Source: Archilochus colubris (Eukaryota; Chordata; Aves; Apodiformes; Trochilidae). From it: a stretch of DNA of 64,000 nucleotides. Position 1 is the stretch's first letter; every line of letters begins with the position of its first letter. Positions 25,774 to 39,323 of this stretch are shown here, one piece after another. The stretch is taken from contig CM041084.1 of NCBI GenBank assembly GCA_023079485.1, forward strand, positions 122,934,467-122,998,466, written 5' to 3'. The translations under genes and the position numbers were made by a program. The notes below the pieces were generated by a model. That model did not search any database, was not told where the DNA came from, and was given only the letters and a program-made list of their open reading frames with translations.

Positions 25774-27659
25774 AATTAACTGCTGTGTTCAGTGCAGTTG
25801 AGAATCCTGTATTCTCCAGTAATTTTGCATTACCAGGAAGTTTACTAAAATATCAGGAAGACCTGAAATAGTTCTTGTAAGTGAGCTTTCCTGGGTGGAG
25901 GGCAGGACAAAATGTTAACAATGAGCCTGACATCAGAACCTCTGTTTGGCAGATGGATAAAATAAGGCATAGAAAGGCTGACTAATAATTTCATCTTTCA
26001 AGCTACTGTCCATCTCTAGCTCATGAAAAAATAGCTAGGTTCAGGTATGATACAGACTTATGAAGTCACTTGTAGTATGGAGAAGATGAAGAATGGTTGT
26101 TTTCCTCCCTTCACCTTCTGCAGAATTCAAGAACTTCAGGAAGCTAACAGGCAAGCATTGAAAAAGAGGCAAATGGCCATGATTTACATGCAGTCACTAA
26201 AATTTGCTTCATGGTAGAAGCTGAGATCCCCAAATGGTGGGGATTTAAATTTAAAAAATTTAAAAAACTAGCTAGATTAATCTGAGGAGGGAAGCATCCT
26301 GCTTCTTCAATGTGCATGCAAACTCCTGCTCCAGCAGTGCCTTATCCATGAATAGCTGAGGGTTGGAAGGATGAAAGAGGACTCCTTGGTACATGCCCTG
26401 CTTACCCTTATGTGCATTCCTCTGCACCCGTAGATGGCTACTGTAGGTCCTAAATATATTTTCCATCTGATACAGTACAACAGTGCTCATATTCTTATCT
26501 CTGGGTAAGAAATGCTCAGGCACAGTTTAATTTTAATACATCTGTTATCTCAAAAGCCCTGTCAAGCAATTTTTAAATGATTAGAATAATTTCTTTTCAC
26601 AGTTCTAGTAAATGATGCCAGGGAGCATTTGCTGCTCAGCATTTGTGAAAGTGCTGATCTATAATCAGATACTAATCTGTTCCTTTGATGCCTGAAAAAA
26701 AAAGAGTAAAAAAAAAAAGTTGCAATAAATTCAAAGCTGTCTCATGAGAGCTGTGAAGATCAAATGCTTTTTGTTTCCCCTTTTTGCCCACAATAGCCTG
26801 CTTCACAAACTAGCTGCAGTAGGCAGTGGCACAGCAAGTGAATTCCAAATCACTCTCGGCTTTGTTTGACCTAGCAGTCAATATAAGACAGAGACACAAC
26901 TGCATTATAACTTCCTTCCCACAACATAGCATTGTTTGGAAGCTGCCCAAAGAATATTACAGCACTACATTCTTAGCCCAGAAAACTGGTTCCCTCCTTT
27001 GTTTTTTAGATAACTTCCCATTTTGTACCCAGTCCCTTAAATTCTGTAGGTCTGTTCTCTTTCTAGTACCACCAGACTCAGTAAAACCTCAGATGAACAG
27101 ACAAGCTTGATGTCAGAGAATAAAAAATGTTCTCAATAGGAAATTTTTAACATTTTTACAGACTGATAATGAAAGAACAGCCGCAGCTTTCAATGTTACA
27201 TTTGCTTATTAATGTTTTCTTCCTCCTTCCTTTCCCTGCATCCATTTTTGTCCTCAAAACCAATGCATTTAGTTGTGTTACCTTCTAAGTAGTAGGACCA
27301 ATATGAGTATGCAGTCACTGCAAATGCCATCTACCATAATAGGACAGGTTATATGTTTTAATTAACAGTACATCAATGAAAGCCATTGCTCACAGAGGCA
27401 AGAGCATTTAAAAGCTTTTCCATACTCTTAAAAAAGGGAAAGTCCAGGACCTTTATTGCATATTCACGAGCAGTCATGAGTTAAAATGCTTCATTGTTTC
27501 AGAGCTTAAGACAGTAAGATATGATATTGAATAAGGAAGATAATTTGGGATAATTAATTAAAAATTAATTGTGTAATTAATCCTATCTGCTGTATAGGTT
27601 TACTATTACAAGCCTCACACAAACCTCTGCTTGTCTAAGGCTGAAGTGTCTTTGTATTT

Positions 27660-27723
27660 GATCCAAAGCCCACTGGGGACAGCAGGATTCTTCCCACTGA
27701 CTTCAATGGGCTTCCAACCAGGG
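27660..27723. mobile_element. ancient MITE-like fragment
   Basis: The pattern 'gatccaaagccca' then 'cccactgacttcaatgggctt' resembles a short palindromic repeat found widely in amniote genomes (arms built on GATCCAAAGCCC and CATTGACTTCAATGGG). It is internally part-palindromic here but diverged. Recognition is from memory of the motif only. Confidence 0.45.
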
Positions 27724-29633
27724 GATTTGCTGTTATCTATTTATAGGTAATTTTTGTTGTATTTTTTACAATACAAGGACAGCTGATGATTAATCACACA
27801 GGGGTACAATGGGGAACATTTACCTAGGGAGCGGGCACAGCTCAGGGCAGGAAGGTTCTGCTTGGTGCTGACAGCAGCTTCCCTGGGGCAAGGTGCCAGG
27901 ACCTCTGGCAGGTCCTAATTCCTGCAAAAGAAGGGAGGAGCAGGATCCTGTCCTGCTAGGACAAGCTGTCAAATTGTTCAGGAAATGGCTTTTGGTCCTG
28001 GCCCCACTTAGCAGGGGTTTCTATGAGGATGTTCGGCTTTAACATTCAGCCTGGAGAGCAGTCCTGAGAGAACAGGCTGTGGGCTCTCTGTCTGCCTTAG
28101 CTTTCCAGAGCTGTTTCTTGCACCCCACCCTGTGCAAAAATATGTCCTGGAAAAGGAAAGTGGGTTCATTAATATCTCAATGTCCTTGCTTCAGGTTTTC
28201 TTGCTTTTTCCCAGTCAGAATGCTGGAGCTACTGGCAGTGCTCCGAGTCCACTCCAGGCATAGGGACTTGCAATACCTTGTAAAATAGGACCTGGCTGCC
28301 TGCAGTCTTTGGAACATTGGGCTGGGCTCAGGGTGCACAGGATGGTGCTGGTCTCAGAGGTTCTCCAGCAGACATGGGTGAGGACCTGATCAGGAACCAT
28401 GGCAGGACTGGGTAGCAATACAGGGTGAGGTACCTCTGTGTGAACTGCTCCCAGGCAGTTTGCAGAGAGGTGCAGAGGTTTAGAGGGTCTCCCCATGCTC
28501 TGAAATATAAAACTGGTCCATAATGATCTAGGAGTGGTTAGGATGGGGGATGAGAAGTACCTTTTCTGAAGTTAAATACCACTTGAGCTTAAGTAAAAAA
28601 CTGTAGTTATCTGAGTTATTTTAGAGAGACATGGTATCTTTGGTGACCTCAGTATTTCTTGCTTTGCAACTCAAAAGTGACAGTGTGAGTCTCTACAAGT
28701 ACACTGCCACATGTATCATATTTGGAGTAATTTTTACTCGCTCTTAGCCCTTTTGAAAGACCATAAATGTGTACCACAAACAGAGATGAATTTCTGTCCA
28801 CAAAGATTTGTTAGCACAGGTTTAATCAGAATGGAGATTTAATAACCAAGACCACAGGTATAAATCTTTACTATGTATTTCCTACTTGCATGCTCAGCGG
28901 TTTTGTCACCTCATTTTAGAAGGGAGGAGCAGATTTACAGATCTTTTGGGGAAGATGATTTGGGTGCTGGCATTTACCCAGTGAAGCCAGTGATACTGTC
29001 TGCTAGCTCTACACACACTTCATTGCCCCTAAAAAGCCGTAACTTCCTTAGCTGACATTTTTGGGATCATTTGAGCATACAGGAACACAAAGCTTCCTAG
29101 GGACTAGAGAAAAAGGGAAGGCGGTGGCCTTCTGGATGTTTGAATGAAGCACAAAGTGATGATTCAAGTCTCTAATTTTAAAAGGAGGTGCCTTGCCTAC
29201 CACTCACTTGGTTGCCCTAAGGCAACTAAGTAGTTATTTCTCTTTTCCCATGTTGCCTCTGGTTTATTAACCAGAGATTTCAACTCTGAAAAGGATGCAT
29301 GAATCTACGAATTTCTGCACAGCAAACCTCAGATGTGTGACAGAATATCTACTAACATGCTTTGAAAGAGGTGACACTTGAGACAAAGAGCGAAATGGAT
29401 CTTTTGCAAAGCAAAAGCCCAGGGAAAGTGTCCCCCTCAGGAAAGCATGGGTTTGGGTTCTAACCACTTTCCTCTCGTTGCCTGGTGGTGTCACTGTTTT
29501 GGGGAAGTTCACTACTGTTTTCTCTGCCCACGCTCTCATGCCTTGACACAGGCAGATCAAGAAAATGTTTATTCAAGGTCAGTCTAGTAAGACCTGGCTC
29601 TAGGGCACACATCTTAACTTCAGACATAAAAGG

Positions 29634-29698
29634 TCAAGGGTTGGACTAGATGATCTCTGAGGTCCCTTCCAACCCGGCTAATTCTATGATTCTATGAA
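29634..29698 (+). mobile_element. CR1 LINE 3' end
   Basis: This short copy contains 'gggttggactagatgatctctgaggtcccttccaaccc' in two adjoining parts, followed by the tail ATTCTATGATTCTATGA at 29,681-29,697. It is severely 5'-truncated, as most avian CR1 copies are. The match to the family 3' end is close, suggesting a relatively young copy. Confidence 0.93.
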
Positions 29699-31515
29699 AA
29701 GCATTAGAGAAATTGTGCTGAGCCTGTGCCTGTAGCTCTCTCGCTATGGTTGTAGTTTTAATCAGCAGAGCACACTGGGTTCTTAAGCTTGAAGACCTTG
29801 CAGCCCCGCATCACTTCTTACAATCTGTGAAAAGTGGTGTTTGTGTTGTGTCCTTCCTTTGGATTCACAGAAAAAGAAAAAAAAATGTCTGCTGGGTTCT
29901 GGGAACCTACCCAGTAATAAAAAAAAAAACAACAAAACAATTATGGTCACAGAAAGTCTCTATGTAGTAAGTAGAGGTATTGTTTCTACAAGGACTTTTT
30001 TAATTTCCAAGGGCTCGATTTGGCAGCTAGTACCGTTCTTTTTAACATTTTGAAACACTGTATAGATAACCTGTACATATGACTCAAGGCACAGAATGTA
30101 AACTGTAGACTTCGCACTTCTAGCCTGCTAGCTGGAATCCCACCCAGTGTTCTCATCAGCACTTCTCAGGTTTGTGCACAAGCAGAGTGAGCTCAGGGAC
30201 ATTTTCTAGTTCCCATACCACTTGCATTACCACAGGGTTTAGGCACAGGAATTAGGCATTAGGAATAGGACAAGGATGGAGAAAATGTGTATGGGGAAAT
30301 TTGTTCCACTGTGCACTTTATCCACCCTAAGTCAGGCTGTCGCACAAATGACTAAAAATATCAGTGAGAGTGATGACTCAGAAAGTGTTTTTTAAGCTGA
30401 AAAAAAACCCCACTCCAAATTGTCACTGATTCATGAGGAATGTAGCATTAATATCAGGCCTTTTAATTTTTGTTCTTTTAATTATTTGCTAACGCACACA
30501 TTTCTTCGTGCTTGTCCACCACACATTTCTCTTTGGGGGTTCTGTGCCCTCCTGCCTTTGACAGCCATTCAATGGCAAAAGATGTGAAAAAAAGAAAATA
30601 AAGCTTTGTATTAACATTGGATTTTAGGCCACTCATGTAATCTCAAAATTTTAAGAAAATATAAACAAAATACTGGTTTTTTCCCTCATCAACCTTTTTT
30701 TCCTTTTCCCCCAGCAAACTATTTTTTTTACACATTACAGGTTTTACGTATGCCCCTATTGCAACTTGCGGGGTGCAAAACAGGCAGGAGATCACAGGAC
30801 AGCAGAAAGTATTGCAAGTCGTAGATACTTTCAAAACAGAGACTGAAGAGCCAATGTTTTAGTTAGAAGTTACTATTTGAGTATCAGAGCCTTGCAGTGT
30901 CTACTTGTCTGCTTACAGGTAGTAACTGTGGGATGCTGAGCTATAAATTTTCTCAGAATACTGAACATTCTCCCATTCCTCAGGACCATGCCAGGTTTTC
31001 TGCATTACAATGAGCCATGTCATTCGTGTTGAGAAGCACTAATTCTTAAACAATAAAAGTTTCACTAACCACTCACCAAAACCAATTCAACAGAAATATG
31101 CTGTAGTACATTTTATTGACTTCAAAGGCTTTGTAAGTTATATTCGGTTAACTGCATCTTCCCCAAACAGCTTTAGAATAAAAGAGTAAGTATGACCAAC
31201 AGCGGCCCCTGGCTTAAGATGCATGTGACTTTTAAACATAAACCTTAATCCTGGGCACCAAAGCATTCACATGATTATTTAATACATATTTAAAATACCA
31301 AGAAAAGTACATGACTTGGTAAGATCACTGATTTATTATTTTCCTCTTTCATATACAAATGAAAAAACACTGTATATTATACATACAGCTGCACTGCCTG
31401 TTCTTCTGGGACACTCTTCTCTGTTGGATAGGAAGTGAATTGTATAGACTGTGGTTTATTTGGTGCCCAGATGGTTTTGGGGTTTCTTTGAGTTTGTTTT
31501 TTTTTTTTCCTTATT
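29699..31515. other. intergenic, no gene seen
   Basis: AT-rich spacer with short A-runs (for example at 29,877-29,884 and 29,921-29,930). No exon-like or repeat-family sequence was recognised. Confidence 0.5.
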
Positions 31516-31870
31516 TCATAGAAACATAGAATGGTTGAGGTTGAATGGGACCTTAAAGTGCACCCATCCATGGGCTGGGACACCTCTCACTAGACCAGGT
31601 TGCTCAAAGCCCCATCAAACCTGGTCTTGAACTCTTCCAGGGAGGGGACAGCCACAACATTCATGAGCAACTTATTCCAGTGTCTCACCACCCTCACAGT
31701 AAAGAATTTCTTCCTTATGTCTAACCTAAATTTCCCCTCTTCCAGCTTAAAAATCATTACCCTTTTCCCTATGACCACAAGCCCTTGCAATGTGACTACA
31801 AGCCCTTGCAAAAAGTCCATCCCCAGCTTTTCTGTAAGCCCCCTTCAGGTGCTGGAAGGATGTTGTTTCA
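31516..31870 (-). mobile_element. CR1 LINE fragment, 5'-truncated
   Basis: Read on the minus strand, the 3' tail is 'ctatgtttctatg' at the left edge. It is preceded by coding remnants such as [20 protein letters not shown] and then VPSLEEFKTRF (about 31,610-31,730), the typical CR1 ORF2 C-terminus. A short local duplication, 'acaagcccttgca', is repeated at about 31,779 and 31,799. The copy is inactive. Confidence 0.9.
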
Positions 31871-33354
31871 CTCAACCTTATCCTTCAAGCACATGTTAAC
31901 TTGAAGACTGAAAACTATATCAGTGCTTTCCTACAGAATCAGCTATAAAATAATGTAGATACATTGGTATTCAGAGACAGAGTATTTAGTATCAGAGTTT
32001 GCATTAGCACTTGAATAAAGTTATGGTATTTTTATGTGCTTTGTAACCTGCAAATGAAGAACTTGTGGGCTGACTTCATGGCTTTTTTAATGTACTGCTT
32101 CTAAAGCCAAAATCTATTACTTTTTCTGTAATTTAATCAAATTCTTTCACTTCTTTCCCAAACTTTTGCATTTCAGTGACAGATCCAAATCACACATTGC
32201 TCGACCTTCACATGTGCTTTTAATAGATACTGTTTGAAAATGCACCAATATAAACAGTAAACAGAGAAAATTCCCCTAGATTTGTTGTATTTGGCTGCCA
32301 TATTTGATCTTTAAATAGACACTAGGGATTCAGGAGCCTGGGGAGGACTTGTCTAGAAATAATAAACCAAAAAAAAAACCCCCCAATTTTAAAGTTAGCT
32401 AATACAGTCTTTATTTTTATAGATCTTCCAGTTCAGTAAGATCCATGTGTATCTTCAACACTCCTTACATGATTCTCCAGTTAAATATATGGAAAGGGTT
32501 TTATTGTCTGGCTTTCATGTTTGTGGAGTAAGCCAGTCTTTTGCACACACTTTTAAAATATTTAAAATTTTAAACCATGTGCATTACTTTGTTCCTTTGT
32601 TCTAAGAACCACCATTCCTGAAGCAATATTAACATCCAAGAGCCTCAGTTTCATTAAAACAAACAAACAAAAATGCAAAACAAAACAACTGGGTATCTAT
32701 TGTAAGAGGAAGCTTGAAAATGTCATCACTGGAAAAATAAGGACCAGAAGACAAAACGAAAGGGCTCAAAACTACTATGTTATTGGACAAAATCAGGTTT
32801 TCCATGTGTTTGGGGATGATGACCATAAAAGCACACACATCTTTAGGAAAGACTGAAATGGCAAGGCCCTAGTTAAGCACTTCTGAGGGATGGAATTCCT
32901 GTGCAGTGCCATGCAACACATGCTGGATCCTCACTTTGGGAAATGTCCCTTCCTCTGTGGCAGCATCACACCTGTAGTTAACCTCTTCTGCCTCTGTTCT
33001 AGATAAAAGGAGCTAACTGTGCTAAAACATCCGGGTGGAGAACAATATTCCAGTTTCCTCCAACAACATGTCATCCCAGAAGTCTTTTAAAATAGTTTAT
33101 AAAAATTCCAGCAGGCACAGCAAAACAATAATGTGATAACTTAAGAAAATCATCAAAAGCAAAGTAGGAAATAAAGCTTTTTGAAAAAGCTGACTATGAA
33201 TGAAAACCGACTATGCACTAGTTTTTTTTTTAATGTAAAGAAGAAAATATTCTGTAGCTGAATATGATGGAGCTCTGCAGACAATTGTCAAGGTGCCACA
33301 AGTGTCGGCTCCATGACTACCAACTGGTGTGTTGTAATTAATCAGCAGCTCTGC
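31871..33354. other. intergenic, no gene seen
   Basis: AT-rich spacer between two CR1 copies. No recognisable gene or repeat was found. Confidence 0.5.
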
Positions 33355-33722
33355 AGGGGAGGACTTGGAGATACTGGCAGATGAAGTACTGGACACAATC
33401 TGTCAATCTGTGCTTGCAGCCCAGAGATCCAGCTGTATCCTGGGCTGCATGAAAAGAAATGTGGTCAGCTCGTCAAGGCAGGTGACCCCCTTCCCCTTCT
33501 ATGCTCTGGTGAGACCCCACCTGGAGTACTGTGCCCAGATCTGGAGTCCTCAGTAGAGGAAAGACGTTGACCTGTCTGGGCAAGTCCAGAAGAAGGCTAC
33601 AGAAGTGATCAGAAGGAGGTAACATGTTTACCATGACAAAGGGCTGAGACAAATGTGTTGTTTAACTTGGAGAAGAGAAGGCTCTGGGGAGACCTTATTC
33701 TGGCCTTTCAATATTTAAAGAA
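33355..33722 (+). mobile_element. CR1 LINE internal fragment
   Basis: The plus strand carries the CR1 ORF2 stretch reading ALVRPHLEYCAQIWSPQ (about 33,505-33,556). It continues through 'gacctgtctgggcaagtccagaagaaggc' in pieces, then 'ggagaagagaaggctc' and 'ggggagaccttattctggcc'. The copy stops near 33,722 without the 3' untranslated region or octamer tail, so it is truncated at both ends. Confidence 0.88.
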
Positions 33723-36700
33723 CATCTTTTAATGTTGGACAAAGCCAAGTGGTTTTTATTTAGCTTTTATAAATAGCTTTCGTTTCCTGGCTGTAAACAT
33801 TACATAGAGTTACTCTTCCACCATTCAGCCATGTTGAGAATCATGATTATTATGGAAGTAAATAATACATGTATTCTATTTCATATGTTTGAACTTTCCA
33901 TTCCCTGAGGGTTGGATTTCCTGCCATTGTTTGTTACAGGTGACTGTGTACTCACTGACCATACTGAAGGCCAGTGTTGTCCAGGGTGGTTTTTGGCCCA
34001 GTATCTACAGAGCCAGACTTCAGAGCACACACTTCTGTTTGGGTTAACAGTGGAAAAATAGAAAATTCTCTTTTCTTTCATGGAAAGAGTTTTCTTCCTT
34101 TGCTTTGAAATCAATTGCAACTTTCTTACATGATTAAGAGCCGGTTCCTTAAGTAAGTGTCTTGGTAGACAGATTGTCATGATGAGGTGAAAAAAGAAAA
34201 GCAATGAACTTTATGCACATTCAAACAGCAAACAAGTCAGTGCATGATATTCTATCCATGGGTTCTTTACAAAATGATGGATACAAGATTATCTTCCCCT
34301 CTACATCTTGACAAATGACTACTTTCACCTGTCTGTCACAGCTAACACTCAATTGTGGTGACCACAGTGTGACCAGATTGTGCTTGATGAGTCTGGATGT
34401 GGAAACAACACAGTAGAAAGTAGTTTGCCTTGTGTGGGTGTGCAAACGCAGATCAGATCCTCTCAAGAAGATGACAGGACAGCAAATGCTGTGCTGGTGG
34501 TGGGCAGGGGACATGTCTTTCAAATCTACAGTCTCCTTCTTTCAACATGAGCATCACTTTCTAAGTGCTGTGATTAGCAGCTACAAGTGATTGCTTATTA
34601 CACTTTTGGATATTCACCAATTTTGCCACTGTTGTTTGGTTATGCTGCAGGTAGAGTGGACAAAAACCTCAATGGAAATGCAGCTCTCAAAATCTGTATG
34701 CAATCCATTTTGCAACCTGACCTCTCTGAAAGCAGGAAATTTCTCCAGCCTGTGGAAATGGAGCTATAACCAGTGAATGAAAAAGGAGCAACTCAGTTCC
34801 ACTTGTTTTCCTCCATTTCTATTTAGCTGCCACACAGCAGTAAATCTGTATTCTTGGAGATGTGCGGGACTCCATGTCCTTGTTCCTTGGAGCAGAAAAA
34901 ATCATCCTCTGTTAGGAGAAGCTAACACAAAGGGTGCTAGTCCTGGCTTCATTGTGTTTTTGCAGTCAGATCACAAGTATCATTCACTTTTAGCCAGAAG
35001 ATCTGATAACAAATGGTTCTGCTTTCCTATTGCTAGAGAACAAGATAGCCTTGTTAGATAAAGCATCCTTTTCAGGAATGTTCCCTTAAGTTGTCATCTT
35101 TCATTTATTTCTTATTAGTAGAGGTGATAGTCACAGCCAAGAGCCTATTTATTTATTTATTTATAGGAAAAAAAAATCATTTTCTAATTGACAAGAGCAT
35201 TTTTATAGAGAAGTTGTAGATAAAATCCCAGAAAGGGTGAACACATATTTTATAGTCCATGCATGAATCAAAAAATTAATAAGAAATGAAAAAAACTTGG
35301 TTTGTTTTAATTACTATTGTAAGTTGTAACAATTACCAATAAAGCCTCTTGAATCTTTTCACTTTTCCACAGACCCTTACTCGCCTCACTTTTATGAGAC
35401 TCTGTAGGCTTTTTGTAAGTCCAAAGAGTAGGTAGATGTCATAAAGAAGAATCATAAGGAGGGGATGAAGATGTGTAGTGATGTATTCTTGCTTTACCTT
35501 CAGATGCCCCTCTTCCCCATAAATGATTACAGAGGCATCAATCACATTAATTATTGCATTTTAAGATAATGGATTACTTAGGTTAGCTAAGGAAAGGTAA
35601 TGGTTTGCTTGGGTTAACTAATGAGAGCAAATTTACCTTCTTTTCCTACCTTATATTTAGATGTAAAAGGGGATATGCCATTTTTTCTGCCTTTTTTTTC
35701 TGTTCTCTTCCTCACAGTTTGAGAGATTTCTGATAAATTTGCAAGATTAGGAAAAGTTAGACCCTATGAATGGATTTGTAAGCAGTAGGAGTACATCAGC
35801 TCTGTGTTTGTGTGTATTCGGGTGTTATGAAAAGGACGTGTGTGGAAAGCCATGTAAATCACAAAGGACAGTGTCATAGTTTATAAGTTGTTTCCTTTAA
35901 TGAGTACTTCTATTCAAATCCAGATGGTGCTTGGAGAATTCTCTGCTACTGAAAAAAGAGTTCCCTTCCTCTTGGCTGTGGTACAACCTCGCACCACACC
36001 TGGGAGTGACGTTGGTCACATTCCCATTCTCTGGCTTTGGATCTGAATGTTCTACTGTGTTACCATAACATGGATGCTCAGCTCAAGTCCCTGGGGTGAT
36101 GTCCCCCTTTTCACTGGAACATAAGTGGCATGCTGTGGTTGAACTCTAACATCCTTTCTGTATTTCACCCTTTCCCTATCTGCTGAAAGTACTCCGCAAA
36201 CTTACCAAAAGAAGGGGAAGAAAAAGAGCAGACTGCTCATGAGAGTACTGACTAATTTCCTGATTTAATAAATACAGCTCGAGGCTCTTGTTGTATTCTG
36301 TGTTACTATTTTGTAAGTAGAAAAACTGCAGTATTTTTAGAAACAAATGAGGAATGAGGATTCAAAGTTAGTTTTGCTTCCAGCGTTTCGAGTGTTTGTC
36401 AGAGTCCTGAGTGTCTCCTAGGAGTCCAAACTAGGTTATGACAATACAACAACATATATTCTTTCATCTGGTCAAAAAATGCACCCTGTAGCTACCCAGG
36501 TTCCCACATGTTTTCCTAACACTACAATTGAAAACAAGTTGAAGTTACTTTCAAGTTTGGATAGGTCACCAGAGAAGCAGCCATCAGTACTGCCTGAGTG
36601 CTAAGCCCAAGAAGTGAGGCAGGATGTCAGATCCATAGGAAGAGCAGGAAGCAAGGCAGCAGCATGCACCTGGGGGCAAATGAATCAACACCACCACCAC

Positions 36701-37583
36701 ACTTGACAGTGTGTGCCATTATGTGACCAGGACCATCCTGGTGGAAGGAAGCAGGTCACCTTCTCTTCATCTTCTCCCTAAATGTGTAGGGATTTATTCG
36801 TTCGGTGGTTTTGCTTTTTTGTGGTGGGTTTTTCTGGCAAAATATATTGCTTTGATTCAAAGCCACTGTTTCTGCTGGAGAAGGATGTCACAGGCTGCTG
36901 CAGGAACTCATGTCAAATCCCATCCTCCTGGATGAGGCACCCCAGTGGGGGCATATTCCAGATGTTCAGGAATGGTTTATTCTCCCAGTCCCAGGGATAG
37001 TTCCCCATCAGTCCATCTAGATGATATCTGCCTCCAGTGGGCACCCAGTAGATACCTAATAGTGTTTGACAATAGCATAAGTGACTCTAAATTTTCCTGA
37101 GCAGCAAGAAATAATCTTGTCTATTTCCCTATCATCTTAGCTATTTTTAAAAATATTCACTCTGATAGCACAGCCTTACATCAAAAACATAAATCATATT
37201 AACACCATTATGCTGGCCAATAAGTGCTTTCAAGGGGGAGTTCCAAGCTCTTTTCAGATGGAAGTGATGTTGTCGATGCACAGTTTGAGAATATTCCAAC
37301 ATGCATCTTCAACCTGTGACTGCCAGTCTTCAAAAGGCTCACATGTACCACACAGGCAATCTCTGCTTTGGGAATTCAGAGATGGTGAGATTATGTAGAT
37401 TTCAGGGAAGAACTCTAGCTTGAATACAATCAAATTTAAATAAAAAATACATTCTTCAACTGTTTTCATAGTGCCCTGGGAATACCCCTATGAATAACCT
37501 GAAACTTGTATCGAAGAACAATACAGCAGTTTCTCACTGATCCTTGAAAAGCTTTAAAAAGATGACAACCACCATGTGGTCAC
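33723..37583. other. intergenic, no gene seen
   Basis: AT-rich sequence with only short frames. An ATTT tetranucleotide repeat lies at about 35,147-35,164. A VGTW-like peptide on the minus strand near 36,500 was examined as a possible FABP exon remnant and rejected. Confidence 0.5.
35147..35164. repeat. (ATTT)n simple repeat
   Basis: About four and a half units of ATTT in an AT-rich setting; unremarkable microsatellite. Confidence 0.8.
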
Positions 37584-37825
37584 TCAGAATTATAGAATAG
37601 TTTGGGTTGGAAGGGACCTTTAAAGGTCACCTAGTCCAATCCCCCTGCAATGAGCTGAGATATCTTCAACTAGATCAGGTTGCTCAGAGCTCTGTCCAAC
37701 CTGACCTTGAATGTTTCCAGGAATGGGCCATGTACCACCTCTCTGGGCAACATCTTCCAGTGCTTCACCACTCTCATTGCAAAAATTTCTTGCATCTAGT
37801 CTAAGCCTACCCTCTTTTAGTTTTG
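37584..37825 (-). mobile_element. CR1 LINE fragment, 5'-truncated
   Basis: The left edge reads 'cagaattatagaatag', followed by 'gggttggaagggacctttaaaggtcacctagtccaa' in two parts, the inverted CR1 3' end. Further right are 'caggttgctcagagct' and 'gaatgtttccagg', the inverted coding end. Diverged and inactive. Confidence 0.9.
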
Positions 37826-38204
37826 CATTTCAGGTGCAAGCAACTTCAATCTCCTATTTCATATGAAAGATTGGTTACAGAATGTAAGAAGTAGAAGTAA
37901 ATCAGGATTGTTGTTTATGCTCTGAGTAATATACTCCTTTGCTATGTAATTTTTGTTCAAATTGTCTTTTTTTTTCCACGTGCCAAGTTTTTCAACTACT
38001 AGCACATGTAGCTAGGTGAGGTAGCTACATGGGTAGTTGAGGAGAGATCCACTGAGTGGTGACTCCTGGCAGGTGCTGTAGAAGTGAAGTTACAGTCAGC
38101 TTCATCAACTCCCGGGTAGTTTCAGTGGTGGACAACAGCAGCCACAGGAGCTTGGTCCTGTGTCACTGGCTCTGACTCAAACCATGTGTGCTAACAGATA
38201 ATTC

Positions 38205-38236
38205 TGTGTGTGTGTGCATGTACATGTGTGTGTGTA
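38205..38236. repeat. (TG)n microsatellite, interrupted
   Basis: Two TG runs separated by CATGTACA. Low-complexity repeat. Confidence 0.85.
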
Positions 38237-38289
38237 GATCAACACATATAGCACTTTGCACCTATCCAAGGAATTTAGCATGTCACCTC

Positions 38290-38847
38290 AGTCTTCTGTG
38301 CCCTGGGTGTGTCTCCCTTGACTGAATCCCTTCTCCCTAGGAATGTCATGCTTCCATTTAGAACATATTTTTTAGGCCTCACTGCTTTTCTCTGAACTCT
38401 CTCCAGAGACCCATTTGTTTTGCACTGCATTACTCAGAACTAGGCATGGCAGTGTGTGTTCTGGAGGCTTACTGGTAACAAGCAGAGCATGTGGGTTACC
38501 CCAGCTATCTGGCTAGCCTCTTGATCGAGCATCCTAGGGTTAAGTTTGCGTATTTTCATACTGCCATACTTGCTGCCCATATGCACACTGTTTGCACTAG
38601 TTCTTGCTTGTTCCCCATCTGGTATTTGAGCTGCTGTCAATAGGGTCTAGCACATTTTTTCCTCTTAAGTGTCCCCCTGGCTGTTTCAAACTATTTCCTG
38701 AGTTTGTTGGAAGTCATTTGAATTTGAACCCTGCCCTCCGGTATGCTTGCATTTCCTCTCATCTCTGTACAGTTTATAAATAACATTACTGCTATTACTG
38801 AGACGATTGAATAGGACTGGACCAGCACAACACACCCATGGACACAA
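38290..38847 (-). mobile_element. possible old CR1 5'-side fragment
   Basis: Words such as 'ctctgaactctctccaga' (about 38,392) and 'ataggactggaccagcac' (about 38,812) resemble inverted upstream CR1 segments. Similarity is patchy and no tail is visible. It adjoins a clear CR1 copy in the same orientation to its right, so it may be an older element that was interrupted. Confidence 0.4.
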
Positions 38848-39322
38848 ACACAAAATGGTAGGAGTTGGAAAGGACCTCTGGGCTTTTTTGACCTCATCTA
38901 GTCCAAGACTTCTACCAAAGCAGGCTCACCTAGAATGGGTTGCATGGGATGGCATCCATGTGGGTTTTGAATGTCTCCAGAGATGAAGACTCCAGCTCTC
39001 TGGGCAGCCTGTGCCAGTCCTCTTTTACTCTCACAGTTTTGCTTATGTTCCAATTGAATCTCCTGTGTTCCAGTTTGTGACCATTGCCCCTTACCCTGTC
39101 ACTGAGAAGAGTCTGGTTCCATCCTGCTGACACCTGCCCTTTTAGTGTAAGCACTGCTGAGATCCCTTCTAAGCCTTCTCCAGGCTGAACACACCCAGCT
39201 CCATCAGCTTTTACTCATAGGGCTGATGCTCCAGTCCCCTAATTATCTTAGGGACTATGCACCAGTTTCTCTCCAGCAGTTCCTTATTCTTGAACTGAGG
39301 AGCCCAGAACTGAACAGTGGTA
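38848..39322 (-). mobile_element. CR1 LINE fragment
   Basis: Inverted CR1 beginning 'ggtaggagttggaaaggacctc'. It carries 'gaatgtctccagagatgaagactcca' in parts, 'gggcagcctgtgccag', and 'cttctccaggctgaacacacccagctc' in parts, then 'agcccagaactgaacag' at its 5' side. The octamer tail is degraded, which indicates an older copy. Its 5' end touches the 3' end of the next CR1 copy. Confidence 0.88.
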
Positions 39323-39323
39323 A

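Larger units (their letters stand above)
16858..29633. other. intergenic, no gene seen
   Basis: About 12.8 kb of AT-rich DNA. It holds a possible old CR1 scrap (about 17,855-17,915), a perfect 13-bp-arm hairpin (25,743-25,773) and an ancient MITE-like fragment (27,660-27,723). The longest open frame in the window (168 codons, minus, 19,389-19,895) lies here but has no recognisable domain and no splice or promoter context, so it is not called a gene. Confidence 0.5.

Noticed and set aside
31600..31899. 99-codon plus-strand frame
   Set aside because: It is the antisense of the CR1 copy on the minus strand, where the real ORF2 remnant is read.
36490..36530. VGTW-like peptide on the minus strand, reminiscent of FABP exon 1
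   Set aside because: Only four residues match (V-G-T-W, followed by V-A-T-G). The KL..SENF part is missing and there is no following donor, so it is chance.
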